A stretch of DNA of 64,000 nt from Pseudomonas ovata (GTDB lineage: Bacteria; Pseudomonadota; Gammaproteobacteria; Pseudomonadales; Pseudomonadaceae): positions 1-64,000 of the forward strand of contig NZ_QFFU01000022.1 of NCBI RefSeq assembly GCF_003131185.1. The letters run 5' to 3'. Made by a program: the position numbers and the translations under genes. The notes beneath the pieces are model-generated. The model saw only the letters and a list, made by a program, of their open reading frames with translations, made no database searches and was not told the DNA's origin. Position 1 is the stretch's first letter; every line of letters starts with the position of its first letter. Positions 15,143 through 24,609 of this stretch are shown one piece after another.

Positions 15143-16665
15143 GCCATGACCTGCTGAACCATTACATGCGCAAGATCCTCACCTCGCGCGTCTACGACGT
15201 CGCCATCGAAACCCCGTTGCACGGTGCCCGGCAACTGTCCGAGCGCCTGGGCAACCAGGTGCTGCTCAAGCGCGAAGACCTGCAGCCGGTGTTTTCCTTC
15301 AAGATCCGTGGCGCCTACAACAAGCTGGCGCAGCTGAGCCCCGCGCAAATGGCCTGCGGCGTGGTCACCGCCTCCGCCGGCAACCATGCCCAGGGCCTGG
15401 CCCTGGCGGCCCGCGAGCTGGGCATCAAGGCCGTTATCGTGATGCCCAAGACCACCCCGGAAATCAAGGTCGAGGGCGTGCGCTCACGCGGCGCGCAGGT
15501 GGTGCTGCATGGCGACTCGTTTCCCGAGGCGCTGGCGCATTCGCTCAAGCTGGTCGACGAACAGGGCCTGGTCTACATCCACCCCTACGACGACCCCGAC
15601 ACCATCGCCGGCCAGGGCACGGTGGCCATGGAAATCCTGCGCCAGCACCCCGGCCCGCTGGACGCCATCTTCGTGCCGGTCGGCGGCGGCGGGCTGATCG
15701 CCGGCATCGCCGCCTATGTGAAGTACCTGCGCCCGGAGATCAAGGTCATCGGCGTCGAGCCGGACGACTCCAACTGCCTGCAGGCCGCGATGGCCGCCGG
15801 TGAACGCGTGGTGCTCAGCCAGGTCGGGCTGTTCGCCGATGGCGTGGCGGTGGCGCAGATCGGCCAGCACACCTTCGAGGTCTGCCGCCATTACGTCGAC
15901 GAGGTCATCACCGTCAGCAGCGACGAAATCTGCGCCGCCATCAAGGACATCTACGACGACACCCGCTCGATCACGGAACCGGCCGGCGCCCTGGGCGTGG
16001 CCGGCATCAAGAAATACGTCGAGCAGCGCGGTGTCCAGGGCCAGACCCTGGTGGCCATCGACTCGGGCGCCAACGTCAACTTCGACCGCCTGCGCCATGT
16101 CGCCGAGCGCGCCGAACTGGGCGAAGGCCGCGAGGCCATCATCGCGGTGACCATCCCCGAGCGCCCGGGCAGCTTCAAGGCCTTTTGCGAGGCGGTCGGC
16201 AAGCGCCAGATCACCGAATTCAACTACCGCTACCACACTGACCGCGAGGCGCACATCTTCGTCGGCGTGCAGACCCACCCGGACCGCGACCCGCGCCACG
16301 CGCTGATCGACAGCCTGACCGCACAGGGCTTTCCGGTGGTCGACCTGACCGACAATGAACTGGCCAAGCTGCACATCCGCCACATGGTGGGCGGGCATTC
16401 GGAGCGGGTCAGCGACGAGCTGGTGCTGCGCTTCGAGTTCCCGGAGCGGCCGGGGGCGCTGTTCAACTTCCTCAACAAGCTGGGCGGGCGCTGGACCATC
16501 TCGATGTTCCACTACCGCAACCACGGCGCCGCAGATGGCCGCGTGGTGGCCGGGCTGGTGGTGCCGGAGGACGAACACGACCTGGTCAAGGACACGTTGC
16601 AGGAGATTGGCTACCCGTATTGGGACGAGACGCATAATCCGGCGTACCGGCTGTTTATGGGGTAG
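15139..16665 (+). CDS. ilvA: Threonine dehydratase, biosynthetic
   Basis: 508 residues. Converts threonine to 2-oxobutanoate, the first step of isoleucine synthesis. The PLP lysine is Lys55 in FSFKIRGAYNKL; the glycine loop VGGGGLIAGIAAY binds the cofactor phosphate. Two ACT-like regulatory domains follow (about 325-415 and 418-508), each with an ERPGSF or ERPGAL motif, so isoleucine feedback inhibition is expected. Two regulatory domains mark the biosynthetic rather than catabolic enzyme. Its expression appears controlled by the attenuator at 14949-15001. Confidence 0.95.
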   Translation: MSHDLLNHYMRKILTSRVYDVAIETPLHGARQLSERLGNQVLLKREDLQPVFSFKIRGAYNKLAQLSPAQMACGVVTASAGNHAQGLALAARELGIKAVIVMPKTTPEIKVEGVRSRGAQVVLHGDSFPEALAHSLKLVDEQGLVYIHPYDDPDTIAGQGTVAMEILRQHPGPLDAIFVPVGGGGLIAGIAAYVKYLRPEIKVIGVEPDDSNCLQAAMAAGERVVLSQVGLFADGVAVAQIGQHTFEVCRHYVDEVITVSSDEICAAIKDIYDDTRSITEPAGALGVAGIKKYVEQRGVQGQTLVAIDSGANVNFDRLRHVAERAELGEGREAIIAVTIPERPGSFKAFCEAVGKRQITEFNYRYHTDREAHIFVGVQTHPDRDPRHALIDSLTAQGFPVVDLTDNELAKLHIRHMVGGHSERVSDELVLRFEFPERPGALFNFLNKLGGRWTISMFHYRNHGAADGRVVAGLVVPEDEHDLVKDTLQEIGYPYWDETHNPAYRLFMG

Positions 16666-16672
16666 AACCGAG

Positions 16673-16721
16673 TCGCGACCGTGGGTCGCTATAGAAATAA
16701 CTGAGCGACCCACGGTCGCGA
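16673..16721. repeat. Perfect 18-bp inverted repeat
   Basis: TCGCGACCGTGGGTCGCT at 16673-16690 and its exact reverse complement at 16704-16721, separated by 13 bases. It starts eight bases after the ilvA stop. There is no T tract on either strand, so a simple Rho-independent terminator is unlikely; a REP-type element or a Rho-resistant mRNA-protecting hairpin fits better. A fragment resembling one arm (TCGCGACCGCTGGTTGCTCC) recurs near 16770. Confidence 0.75.
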
Positions 16722-16881
16722 AAGGGCCGGGGCACACACTGAATCTGTTGCGCCTGATCGTGAGTCTTCGCGACCGCTGGTTGCTCCTACGGGGAACGTG
16801 ACACGGTGGTGTCTGCAGATTTTTGGCACCTGTAAACGCGGCGAGGGTCCATGAAGATATCCCCTTCCGGACCTGAACGTC

Positions 16882-17925
16882 ATGCCTGACGCCATCGCCG
16901 CCGAACAGCTTCCCAGCGACCTGCATTATGTCGACGACAGCCAGCCTGGCTTCAGTCGCAAGATCCTGCGCGGCAAGTTTGCCTACTTCGACCTGGACGG
17001 CCAGCGCATCCGCGACCAGGCCGAGATCGAGCGCATCAATGCGCTGGTCATTCCGCCCGCCTACACCGATGTGTGGATCTGCGCCGACCCTCGCGGTCAC
17101 CTGCAGGCCACTGGCCGCGATGCGCGAGGGCGCAAGCAGTACCGTTACCACCCACGCTGGCGGGAAATTCGTGACCAGGACAAGTACACGCGCATGATGG
17201 CGTTCGGCTCGGCACTGCCGAAGGTGCGCAAGCAGCTCGAAGCGCAGATGGGCGTGCCCGGCATGGGTCGCGACAAGGTGATCGCGGCCGTGGTCATGCT
17301 GCTTGACGCCACCCTGATACGTATCGGCAATACACGCTACGCACGGGATAACCGTTCGTTCGGCCTGACCACCCTGCGCAACAAGCATGTGGACATCAAG
17401 GGCAGCGAGATCCTGTTTCAGTTCCGGGGCAAGAGCGGCGTCGAGCATCAGATCAGCATCAAGGACAAGCGCATGGCGCGCATCATCAAGCGCTGCCTGG
17501 AGCTGCCCGGCCAGAACCTGTTCCAGTACCTGGACGAAGACGGGCAGCGCCACGCCATCACCTCATCGGACGTCAACGCCTACCTGCACACCCTCACCGG
17601 CGCTGACTTCACCGCCAAGGACTATCGCACCTGGGCCGGCAGCGTCATGGCCCTGACCACCTTGCGCAAGCTGGACTGGGAGCCGGAAGCCGATGCGAAA
17701 AAGCACATCGTCGAGATGGTCAAGAACGTGGCCAGGGAGCTGGGCAACACGCCGGCGGTGTGCCGCAAGTGCTACATCCACCCGGCGGTGCTGGAAGGGT
17801 TTGTGCTGGGCCAGTTGGCGAAGCTGCCGCGGGTGCGCAAGCGCCAGGGCCTGAGTGCCGAAGAGGTCGCCTTGACGGCATTTCTCCAGCAACTGCACGA
17901 ACAGAGCCTGGCGCAGAAGGGCTGA
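16882..17925 (+). CDS. DNA topoisomerase IB (poxvirus-like)
   Basis: 347 residues. Relaxes supercoils through a 3'-phosphotyrosyl intermediate. The family motif RIGNTRYARDNRSFGLTTL is near 148-166; KDYRTWAGS (about 248-256) carries a catalytic Arg; Tyr298 in CRKCYIHPAV is the nucleophile. The N-terminal part (FAYFDLDGQRI, ALVIPPAYTDVWI) is typical of bacterial topoisomerase IB. It stands alone after ilvA, convergent with the DUF2242 lipoprotein five bases away. These enzymes are accessory in bacteria. Confidence 0.92.
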   Translation: MPDAIAAEQLPSDLHYVDDSQPGFSRKILRGKFAYFDLDGQRIRDQAEIERINALVIPPAYTDVWICADPRGHLQATGRDARGRKQYRYHPRWREIRDQDKYTRMMAFGSALPKVRKQLEAQMGVPGMGRDKVIAAVVMLLDATLIRIGNTRYARDNRSFGLTTLRNKHVDIKGSEILFQFRGKSGVEHQISIKDKRMARIIKRCLELPGQNLFQYLDEDGQRHAITSSDVNAYLHTLTGADFTAKDYRTWAGSVMALTTLRKLDWEPEADAKKHIVEMVKNVARELGNTPAVCRKCYIHPAVLEGFVLGQLAKLPRVRKRQGLSAEEVALTAFLQQLHEQSLAQKG

Positions 17926-17930
17926 CGCGG

Positions 17931-18854
17931 TTACGGGATCGGCATGGCCTGGATCGGTTCCGACGGCGGCTTGTTGGACGCAGGTTCCGTGGACAACGAC
18001 TCGATGACCGGCTGTTCGGCGGCAGGTGGCTCTGCCGCTGGCTGAACCTCTTCAACGGGCGCCTGGGCCGGTGTTTCGACAGCCTCGACCTTGATCGACT
18101 CCGACTCCACAGGCGCCGCCTGCGGCTGACTGCTCACGTCGGTGGCCGGTGAATCGCTGACAGCCGCCGGCGCGGGCGTTGCATCAGCCGGCACCACCGC
18201 CGGGGTCGCCGGAGCCGACAGCGCCGCCGGTGCGGCAGGTACGGGCGCGGCAGCCGGAGCCGGAGCCACTTCAGGCACGCCCATGTCCGCCTTGGGTTTC
18301 TCGACGATATGCGCCGCCTGCTTGACCTCGGCCGGCAGGAAGTTTTCCACCAGGCCGAAGAAGCGCTCGTAGAACTTGTCTGACGCCACGGTTTCGCTGG
18401 CCACCTTGACCATCGAGTCGTCGGTGGAGCCGATCGGCATCGACACCGACCCCAGCACGCCGACGCCCAGGCTGGCCGAGGTGTTGGTTTTCTTCAACGC
18501 GTAGCGGTCCTGCAGAGCGTTGGCGAACATGCTCGAGGTACCAGGACTGGAGTCATCGGCACAGACCACGTTGAAGCTGATCTCGATATGGGTGTCGCCG
18601 GTCTGCTGGAAGCTCTTGCGCCCGCCGATCATCTTCGGGTCGTTGCTGGTGATGATGTAGCCCTGGCTGAGCAAGGCGCGGCGCGCCGCTTCGCAGGACG
18701 CTACGTCGCTGGCCGGGTAACTGCGCGAATACGTGCCGGCATCGTCGAAATGCTCGTGATCGTAAAGCGCCTGCTTCTTGGGAGACGTGCAGCCGGCAGC
18801 CAGCAGCAGGGCAGTCACCCAGCAGGCGGTGCGCACATTCAGAAAATTGACCAT
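17931..18854 (-). CDS. DUF2242 family lipoprotein
   Basis: 307 residues from the ATG at 18854, preceded by CAGGA. A lipoprotein signal ends at LLLAAGC (Cys22). Residues 35-175 form the DUF2242 domain (SCEAARRALLSQGYIITS, later DKFYERFFGLVENFL). The last 130 residues are rich in Ala, Pro, Glu and Val, an extended periplasmic tail that would reach from the membrane. Function is unknown. The frame is open upstream to 18977 but lacks the signal context there. Confidence 0.8.
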   Translation of the reverse strand: MVNFLNVRTACWVTALLLAAGCTSPKKQALYDHEHFDDAGTYSRSYPASDVASCEAARRALLSQGYIITSNDPKMIGGRKSFQQTGDTHIEISFNVVCADDSSPGTSSMFANALQDRYALKKTNTSASLGVGVLGSVSMPIGSTDDSMVKVASETVASDKFYERFFGLVENFLPAEVKQAAHIVEKPKADMGVPEVAPAPAAAPVPAAPAALSAPATPAVVPADATPAPAAVSDSPATDVSSQPQAAPVESESIKVEAVETPAQAPVEEVQPAAEPPAAEQPVIESLSTEPASNKPPSEPIQAMPIP

Positions 18855-19045
18855 CGAGGATCCTGGAGAGAGTAGCGACAAGACGACAAAGCAAAAGAGG
18901 CGCCAAGTCTGCAACAAGGCAGGCAGAGGATCAACGCAGAGTTGGCATGGATGACGATACATTTTGTGTTTCATCAACCTTCGCGACAGACGTACCCGTC
19001 ACTCGACGCTTGCGCATCAGAAAGGTGCAAAAACACCAGGCAATA

Positions 19046-19072
19046 AAAAAGCCACCCTGAGGTGGCTTTTTT
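19046..19072. terminator. Bidirectional Rho-independent terminator
   Basis: AAAAAGCCACC, loop CTGA, GGTGGCTTTTT. T tracts follow the stem on both strands. It lies downstream of the tRNA operon on the minus strand and is the likely transcript end for it. Confidence 0.85.
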
Positions 19073-19109
19073 ATTCGCTTCAAGGAGTTCAAGGCCTTGA
19101 AGCTTTGTA

Positions 19110-19186
19110 TGGCGCAGCGGACGGGACTCGAACCCGCGACCCCCGGCGTGACAGGCCGGTATTCTAACCGACTGAACTACCGCTGC
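19110..19186 (-). tRNA. tRNA-Asp (GTC)
   Basis: A 77-base tRNA with acceptor stem GCAGCGG/CCGCTGC, T-loop sequence GGTTCGAGTCC and anticodon loop CCTGTCACG. The CCA end is encoded. It is identical to the copy at 19315-19391 in the part I compared. It is the last of three tRNA genes transcribed Val-Asp-Asp. Confidence 0.95.
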
Positions 19187-19314
19187 GTATCGCTTGTGAC
19201 GCTTACAACACTTTAATCGGCCTGAAATAAACTTTCGGTAGTTTGCATCACTGCCTGACTGATCAGCCCTTGGGCTTTTCAGTCCCGGACCCGGCGAACC
19301 CGGTCTGGATGATA

Positions 19315-19391
19315 TGGCGCAGCGGACGGGACTCGAACCCGCGACCCCCGGCGTGACAGGCCGGTATTCTAACCGACTGAACTACCGCTGC
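19315..19391 (-). tRNA. tRNA-Asp (GTC), second copy
   Basis: Same 77-base structure and anticodon GTC as the copy at 19110-19186, with encoded CCA. The 128-base spacer between copies has no other feature. Middle gene of the Val-Asp-Asp cluster. Confidence 0.95.
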
Positions 19392-19460
19392 GCATTCAGG
19401 ACTTTCACCCTGGTTTTGAAACCTTGAAGACCCTCGTGAAACAGCCTTCAAACTCAACGA

Positions 19461-19536
19461 TGGTGGGTGATGACGGGATCGAACCGCCGACCCTCTGCTT
19501 GTAAGGCAGATGCTCTCCCGGCTGAGCTAATCACCC
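19461..19536 (-). tRNA. tRNA-Val (TAC)
   Basis: A 76-base tRNA: acceptor GGGTGAT pairing with ATCACCC, anticodon loop CCTTACAAG (anticodon TAC), T-arm GGCGGTTCGATCCCGTC, encoded CCA. First gene of the cluster in the direction of transcription. Confidence 0.95.
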
Positions 19537-19662
19537 TTTGCTTCGCTGAGGCCGCGAAATTTACGCACCTACAGAACCTAAGTCAATACCCTGATTGAAG
19601 TTTTTTAAAATCTCTCCAGATCAGAGCGCTTTTACCTGTCGCTGACAACTTGCCGCTTGCCA

Positions 19663-20442
19663 CTATTCTACGTAGACCATCTTGCGGCTCATGCCGCCGT
19701 CGACCACGAACTCCTGCCCTGTCACGAAACCGGAGTTGCGCGACAACAGCCAGGCGACCATGGCCGCTACGTCTTCAACGGTGCCGACCCGGCCAACCGG
19801 GTGTTGCGCATGATCGGCATCGGCCAGCGGTTCGGCACGCCGCACGGAGGGATCACGGGCATCGATCCAGCCGGGACATACGGCATTGACACGGATCTCC
19901 GGCCCCAGGCTCATCGCCAGGGCATGGGTCAGGGCCAGCAGGCCACCCTTGCTCGCCACATAAGCCTCGGTATCAGGCTCGGACTGATGCGCACGGGTCG
20001 AGGTCAGGTTGACGATGCCGCCGCCGTGGGCACGCAGGTAAGGCGCACAGTGCTTGGCCAGCAGCATCGGACCACTGAGGTTGACCGCCAGCACCCGGTT
20101 CCAGCGCTCCAGGTCCAGGCTTTCGAGTGTGCCGTTGTGCGCCTCGGACACCGCCGCGTTGCACACCAGCGCATCCAGACGCCCGAACTGGCGCAGCACC
20201 TGGGCCACGCCGCCCACCACCTGGCTTTCACTGGCCACGTCCATGCAAATGAACAGGGCATTGTCACCCAGGCTTTCGGCGACCCTGGCACCGCGCATGC
20301 GGTCCACGTCGGTCAGCACCACTTGCCAGCCCTCGCTGATCAGCCAGGCGGCGATGCCCAGGCCGATGCCGCGAGCGGCCCCGGTGACCAGCGCCACCCG
20401 ACCGTTGCTGTTGCTGTGGACCGGCAGCGTCCAGTCACTCAC
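19663..20442 (-). CDS. Short-chain dehydrogenase/reductase
   Basis: 259 residues from a GTG overlapping the metZ stop (GTGA). TGAARGIGLGIAA (about 20-32) binds NAD(P); the catalytic Tyr-Lys pair is in EAYVASKGG; Asn of the fold is in VCNAAVSE. The substrate is unknown. The overlap with metZ suggests a link to methionine or homocysteine-related metabolism or simple cotranscription. The same pairing occurs in other pseudomonads as I recall. Confidence 0.88.
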   Translation of the reverse strand: MSDWTLPVHSNSNGRVALVTGAARGIGLGIAAWLISEGWQVVLTDVDRMRGARVAESLGDNALFICMDVASESQVVGGVAQVLRQFGRLDALVCNAAVSEAHNGTLESLDLERWNRVLAVNLSGPMLLAKHCAPYLRAHGGGIVNLTSTRAHQSEPDTEAYVASKGGLLALTHALAMSLGPEIRVNAVCPGWIDARDPSVRRAEPLADADHAQHPVGRVGTVEDVAAMVAWLLSRNSGFVTGQEFVVDGGMSRKMVYVE

Positions 20443-21650
20443 AAGGCTGCCAGCCCGCGTGCCAGGTCAGCCTGCAGGTCGGCCACTTCTTCCAGCCCGA
20501 CAGCCACACGGATCAGACTGTCAAGGATGCCCGCCGAGGCGCGCTCCTGAGGCGACAGGCGACCATGGGAGGTGGTGGCCGGATGGGTGATGGTGGTCTT
20601 GCTGTCGCCCAGGTTGGCGGTGATCGACACCAGTCGGGTCGCGTCGATAAAGCGCCAGGCGCCCTCCTTGCCACCCTTGACCTCGAAACTCACCACCGCC
20701 CCGAAGCCTTTTTGCTGGCGCTGAGCCAGGGCGTGCTGCGGATGGCTCTTGAGGCCGGCGTAATGCACCTTCTCGATGCCGTCCTGCTGCTCCAGCCACT
20801 CGGCCAGGGCCTGGGCGCTGGCGCAATGGGCACGCATGCGCAGGCTGAGGGTTTCAAGGCCCTTGAGAAAGATCCAGGCGTTGAACGGGCTCAGGGTCGG
20901 GCCTGCGGTGCGCAGGAAACCGACCACTTCCTTCATCTGCTCGCTGCGACCGGCAACCACGCCGCCCATGCAACGGCCCTGGCCGTCGATGAACTTGGTG
21001 GCCGAATGCACCACGACATCGGCGCCCAGTTTCAGCGGCTGTTGCAAGGCCGGTGTGCAGAAGCAGTTGTCGACCACCAGCATCGCGCCCTTGGCATGGG
21101 CGACTTCAGCCAGCGCGGCGATATCGACCAGTTCGGCCAGCGGGTTGGACGGTGATTCGACGAACAACAGTTTCGTGTTGTTCTTGATCGCCGCATCCCA
21201 GCCGGCCAGTTCGGCCAGCGGCACGTAGTCGACTTCGACGCCGAAGCGCTTGAAGTACTTTTCGAACAGGCTGATGGTCGAGCCGAACACGCTGCGCGAC
21301 ACCAGCACATGATCGCCGGCGCTGCACAGGCTCATCACCACAGCCAGGATGGCGGCCATGCCGGTGGCCGTGGCCACCGCCTGCTCGGCGCCTTCGAGGG
21401 CGGCAATGCGCTCCTCGAAGGAGCGCACGGTCGGGTTGGTGTAGCGCGAATAGACATTGCCTGGCACTTCACCTGCGAACCGGGCGGCGGCATCGGCCGC
21501 CGTACGGAACACATAACTGGAGGTGAAGAACATCGGATCACCGTGTTCACTCTCCGGCGTGCGGTGCTGGCCGGCACGTACGGCCAGGGTATCGAAGCCT
21601 GCGCCGTCCAGATCACTGTCCAGGCGCCCTGCATCCCATTGCTCAGACAT
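20439..21650 (-). CDS. metZ: O-succinylhomoserine sulfhydrylase
   Basis: 403 residues. Makes homocysteine from O-succinylhomoserine and sulfide, in methionine synthesis. It is a gamma-family PLP enzyme: YSRYTNPTVRSFEERIAALE near 67-86, cofactor Lys in VVHSATKFIDGQG (about 210), and SLGG-type phosphate contacts as ATGMAAILAV. Twenty bases separate it from purF and it overlaps the following SDR gene, so all three appear to form one operon with cvpA. Confidence 0.92.
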   Translation of the reverse strand: MSEQWDAGRLDSDLDGAGFDTLAVRAGQHRTPESEHGDPMFFTSSYVFRTAADAAARFAGEVPGNVYSRYTNPTVRSFEERIAALEGAEQAVATATGMAAILAVVMSLCSAGDHVLVSRSVFGSTISLFEKYFKRFGVEVDYVPLAELAGWDAAIKNNTKLLFVESPSNPLAELVDIAALAEVAHAKGAMLVVDNCFCTPALQQPLKLGADVVVHSATKFIDGQGRCMGGVVAGRSEQMKEVVGFLRTAGPTLSPFNAWIFLKGLETLSLRMRAHCASAQALAEWLEQQDGIEKVHYAGLKSHPQHALAQRQQKGFGAVVSFEVKGGKEGAWRFIDATRLVSITANLGDSKTTITHPATTSHGRLSPQERASAGILDSLIRVAVGLEEVADLQADLARGLAAL

Positions 21651-21670
21651 GCGCGTATTCCTTGTCGCAA

Positions 21671-23179
21671 TCAGTTGTTGTACAGATCGATGATCGCACT
21701 TACGGCCTGGGTCTTGACCTTGGCCGCGTCGTTGCGCGCATCTTCGATCCGGTTCAGGTAATGCTCGTCGATGTCGCCGGTCACGTATTTGCCATCGAAG
21801 ACCGAGCAGTCGAAATTGTCGATCTTGATCTTCTTGCTGCCGCTGACCGCTTCGATCAGGTCGCTGAGGTCCTGGTAGACCAGCCAGTCGGCACCGATCA
21901 GGTCGGCCACTTCCTGGGTGCTGCGGTTGTGGGCGATCAGTTCGTGGGCGCTCGGCATGTCGATGCCGTACACGTTCGGATAACGCACAGCAGGCGCCGC
22001 CGAGCAGAAATACACATTCTTGGCGCCGGCTTCACGGGCCATCTGGATGATCTGCTTGCAGGTGGTGCCGCGCACGATCGAGTCGTCGACCAGCATCACG
22101 TTCTTGCCGCGAAATTCCAGCTCGATGGCGTTGAGCTTCTGGCGCACGGACTTCTTGCGGGCCGCCTGGCCGGGCATGATGAAGGTACGGCCGATGTAGC
22201 GGTTCTTGACGAAGCCTTCGCGGAACTTGACGCCCAAGTGGTTGGCCAGCTCCAGCGCCGCCGTGCGGCTGGTGTCAGGAATCGGGATGACCACGTCGAT
22301 GTCGTGCTCGGGACGCTCGCGACGGATCTTGTCGGCCAGCCGCTCACCCATGCGCAGGCGCGCCTTGTACACCGAGATGCCGTCGATGATCGAGTCCGGA
22401 CGCGCCAGGTAGACGTGTTCGAAGATGCACGGTGCGTACTTGGGGTTCGGCGCGCACTGACGGGTGTAAAGCTTGCCGTCGTCAGTGATGTACACAGCCT
22501 CGCCCGGTGCCAGGTCGCGAATCAGGGTGAAGCCCAGCACGTCCAGAGCCACGCTCTCGGAGGCGATCATGTACTCCACACCTTCGTCGGTGTGACGCTG
22601 GCCGAACACGATCGGACGAATGGCGTCCGGGTCACGGAAGCCGACGATGCCATAACCGGTGATCATCGCCACCACGGCGTAGCCACCACGGCAACGCTTG
22701 TGCACGTCGGTGACGGCCGCGAAGATGTCTTCTTCGGTGGGCTGCAGCTTGCCGCGCACGGCCAGCTCGTGGGCGAACACGTTGAGCAGCACTTCCGAGT
22801 CGGAGTTGGTGTTGACGTGACGCAGGTCAGACTCGTAGATCTCCTTGGCCAACTGCACGACGTTGGTCAGGTTGCCGTTGTGCGCCAGGGTAATGCCATA
22901 AGGCGAGTTGACGTAAAACGGCTGGGCCTCGGCCGAGGTCGAGCTGCCCGCTGTCGGATAGCGCACATGGCCGATGCCCATGTGCCCGACCAGACGCTGC
23001 ATATGACGCTGCTGGAACACATCGCGCACCAATCCGTTGTCCTTGCGCAGGAACAACCGGCCGTCATGGCTGGTCACGATACCGGCAGCATCCTGGCCGC
23101 GATGCTGCAGGACAGTCAGCGCGTCATAGAGCGCCTGATTGACATTCGACTTACCGACGATTCCGACGATGCCACACAT
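21671..23179 (-). CDS. purF: Amidophosphoribosyltransferase
   Basis: 502 residues. Catalyses the first committed step of purine synthesis, PRPP plus glutamine to phosphoribosylamine. The frame extends three codons upstream, but the start must be the ATG before CGIVGIVG because the processed N-terminal Cys is the glutaminase nucleophile. The PRPP site reads VMLVDDSIVRGTT (about 360-372). It lies 12 bases after cvpA, the usual cvpA-purF arrangement. Confidence 0.96.
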   Translation of the reverse strand: MCGIVGIVGKSNVNQALYDALTVLQHRGQDAAGIVTSHDGRLFLRKDNGLVRDVFQQRHMQRLVGHMGIGHVRYPTAGSSTSAEAQPFYVNSPYGITLAHNGNLTNVVQLAKEIYESDLRHVNTNSDSEVLLNVFAHELAVRGKLQPTEEDIFAAVTDVHKRCRGGYAVVAMITGYGIVGFRDPDAIRPIVFGQRHTDEGVEYMIASESVALDVLGFTLIRDLAPGEAVYITDDGKLYTRQCAPNPKYAPCIFEHVYLARPDSIIDGISVYKARLRMGERLADKIRRERPEHDIDVVIPIPDTSRTAALELANHLGVKFREGFVKNRYIGRTFIMPGQAARKKSVRQKLNAIELEFRGKNVMLVDDSIVRGTTCKQIIQMAREAGAKNVYFCSAAPAVRYPNVYGIDMPSAHELIAHNRSTQEVADLIGADWLVYQDLSDLIEAVSGSKKIKIDNFDCSVFDGKYVTGDIDEHYLNRIEDARNDAAKVKTQAVSAIIDLYNN

Positions 23180-23191
23180 GCGACACAACCC

Positions 23192-23779
23192 CTACTTAAT
23201 GGAACTGGATTTACCAAGCACGTCCTGCGCCGCTTCCGGCGACAGGACCTGCTCCTTGAACGGTAGCTCAGCAGGAATGCTGATACCGCTGGCGGACCAC
23301 TGACCGGACATCCCGAGAACCAGGTTTTTCGACCAGTCAGCGACCATGAGAAATTGCGGGAGCAGACGCGATTGCTGCCACCATTGATCCTGTTGCACCG
23401 GCCCCAGGCTCATCAGCCCGACGGCGATGACGACCAACAGGCCACCGCGCGCGGCACCAAAGACCATGCCCAGGAAACGATCGGTCCCGGACAGCCCGGT
23501 GACGCGAATCAGTTCGCCGATGAGAAAATTGACCATGGCGCCTACCAGCAGGGTGGCGACAAAAAGAATGACACAACTGGCAATGATGCGCGCAGAAGGC
23601 GTTGCGATGTAGTCAGCCAGGTGGTGGGCCAGCCCCGCGCCGAACATCCAGGCGACCGCACCTGCAATGATCCAGGTCAGCAGCGACAGGGCTTCCTTGA
23701 CGAAGCCGCGCTTGAGACTGATCAAAGCGGAGATGGCGATAATCGCAAGAATCGCCCAGTCAACCGGAGTAAATGACAC
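23192..23779 (-). CDS. cvpA: CvpA family membrane protein
   Basis: 195 residues with four hydrophobic segments (about 4-22, 30-50, 64-88, 100-125). CvpA proteins are needed for colicin V production in E. coli and affect envelope homeostasis; the mechanism is not established. The gene leads directly into purF with a 12-base gap, as in most proteobacteria. Confidence 0.92.
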   Translation of the reverse strand: MSFTPVDWAILAIIAISALISLKRGFVKEALSLLTWIIAGAVAWMFGAGLAHHLADYIATPSARIIASCVILFVATLLVGAMVNFLIGELIRVTGLSGTDRFLGMVFGAARGGLLVVIAVGLMSLGPVQQDQWWQQSRLLPQFLMVADWSKNLVLGMSGQWSASGISIPAELPFKEQVLSPEAAQDVLGKSSSIK

Positions 23780-23916
23780 GTTGCAGCCTGCAGACGGATA
23801 AGGCGGCGCATTTTAGCAGAGCGCTCGGCCCTCGGTAAGCTGCGATTATCGGTGCAGGGATTTTTATCCAGAACGGACCAGGAAACTGGCCCGTATTACG
23901 CAGAAATGCAGGAGAG

Positions 23917-24591
23917 TCAGCCGCGCTCAGGCTGGAAGCGCACCACGATGCCCTTGAGCTTTTGCTGCTTGTCGAGCTGATCGCGCAGGCGGTCGGCCTC
24001 GGCACGCTCGATCAGCGGCCCGACGAACACCCGGTTGACCTCGCCTGCAGTGCGGATGTAGGCGTTATAGCCCTGGGCACGCAGGGTCTTTTGCAGGTTG
24101 TCGGCATTGGCCCGGTTCGACAGGCTGGCCAGTTGCACCGACCAACTCACCGACAGGCCGTTGGCATCGACACCACTGGGCGCCGCCGGTTTGGCGGGCG
24201 TGGTCGCCGGGGCCGTGGCGGCAGGCACCGAAGCGGTGGTCACAGGCGCCGGGGTCGGCTTGGCAGCGGGCGCAGGCCTGGGCGCCGGTGCGCTGGCAAC
24301 CGGTGCCGATGCTTGCGCAGAAGCGGTGGGTGCCGGTGCAATCGGCATCGACGGCGGCGCAGTGCCAGTGGGCGCATTATCAACCAGCGCCTCCTGCTGC
24401 TCAGGCACCGGGACCGGCTCTACCTGCAAAGGCTGCACCGCCGGTGCCTGGGGGGCTGCCGGGGCGTCGACCTGCACCGAACGGGTCTCGTCCTGGCGGG
24501 TAAACAACATCGGCAGGAAGATGACCGCCAAAGCGATCAATACCAGCGCACCCACCATCCGCTGCTTGTAAGCCTTATCCAGAAACGCCAT
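23917..24591 (-). CDS. SPOR domain protein (DedD-like)
   Basis: 224 residues from the ATG at 24591, chosen because GAGGAAG lies eight bases before it. One membrane anchor (about 13-30, MVGALVLIALAVIFLPMLF) is followed by a Pro/Ala-rich linker to about residue 140 and a C-terminal SPOR domain (VQLASLSNRANADNLQKTL). SPOR domains bind denuded septal peptidoglycan, so a role in cell division is expected. It is 18 bases downstream of folC and precedes cvpA. Confidence 0.88.
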   Translation of the reverse strand: MAFLDKAYKQRMVGALVLIALAVIFLPMLFTRQDETRSVQVDAPAAPQAPAVQPLQVEPVPVPEQQEALVDNAPTGTAPPSMPIAPAPTASAQASAPVASAPAPRPAPAAKPTPAPVTTASVPAATAPATTPAKPAAPSGVDANGLSVSWSVQLASLSNRANADNLQKTLRAQGYNAYIRTAGEVNRVFVGPLIERAEADRLRDQLDKQQKLKGIVVRFQPERG

Positions 24592-24609
24592 GTGCAGCTT
24601 CCTCAATCC

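Noticed and set aside
15484..17553. A 689-codon open frame antisense to ilvA and topoisomerase IB
   Set aside because: High-GC shadow frame with His/Ala/Val/Asp-rich composition and no recognisable domain; it spans two real genes on the other strand.
18142..18372. Ala/Gly-rich ORF opposite the DUF2242 lipoprotein tail
   Set aside because: Reverse reading of the Pro/Ala-rich tail; no independent evidence for coding.
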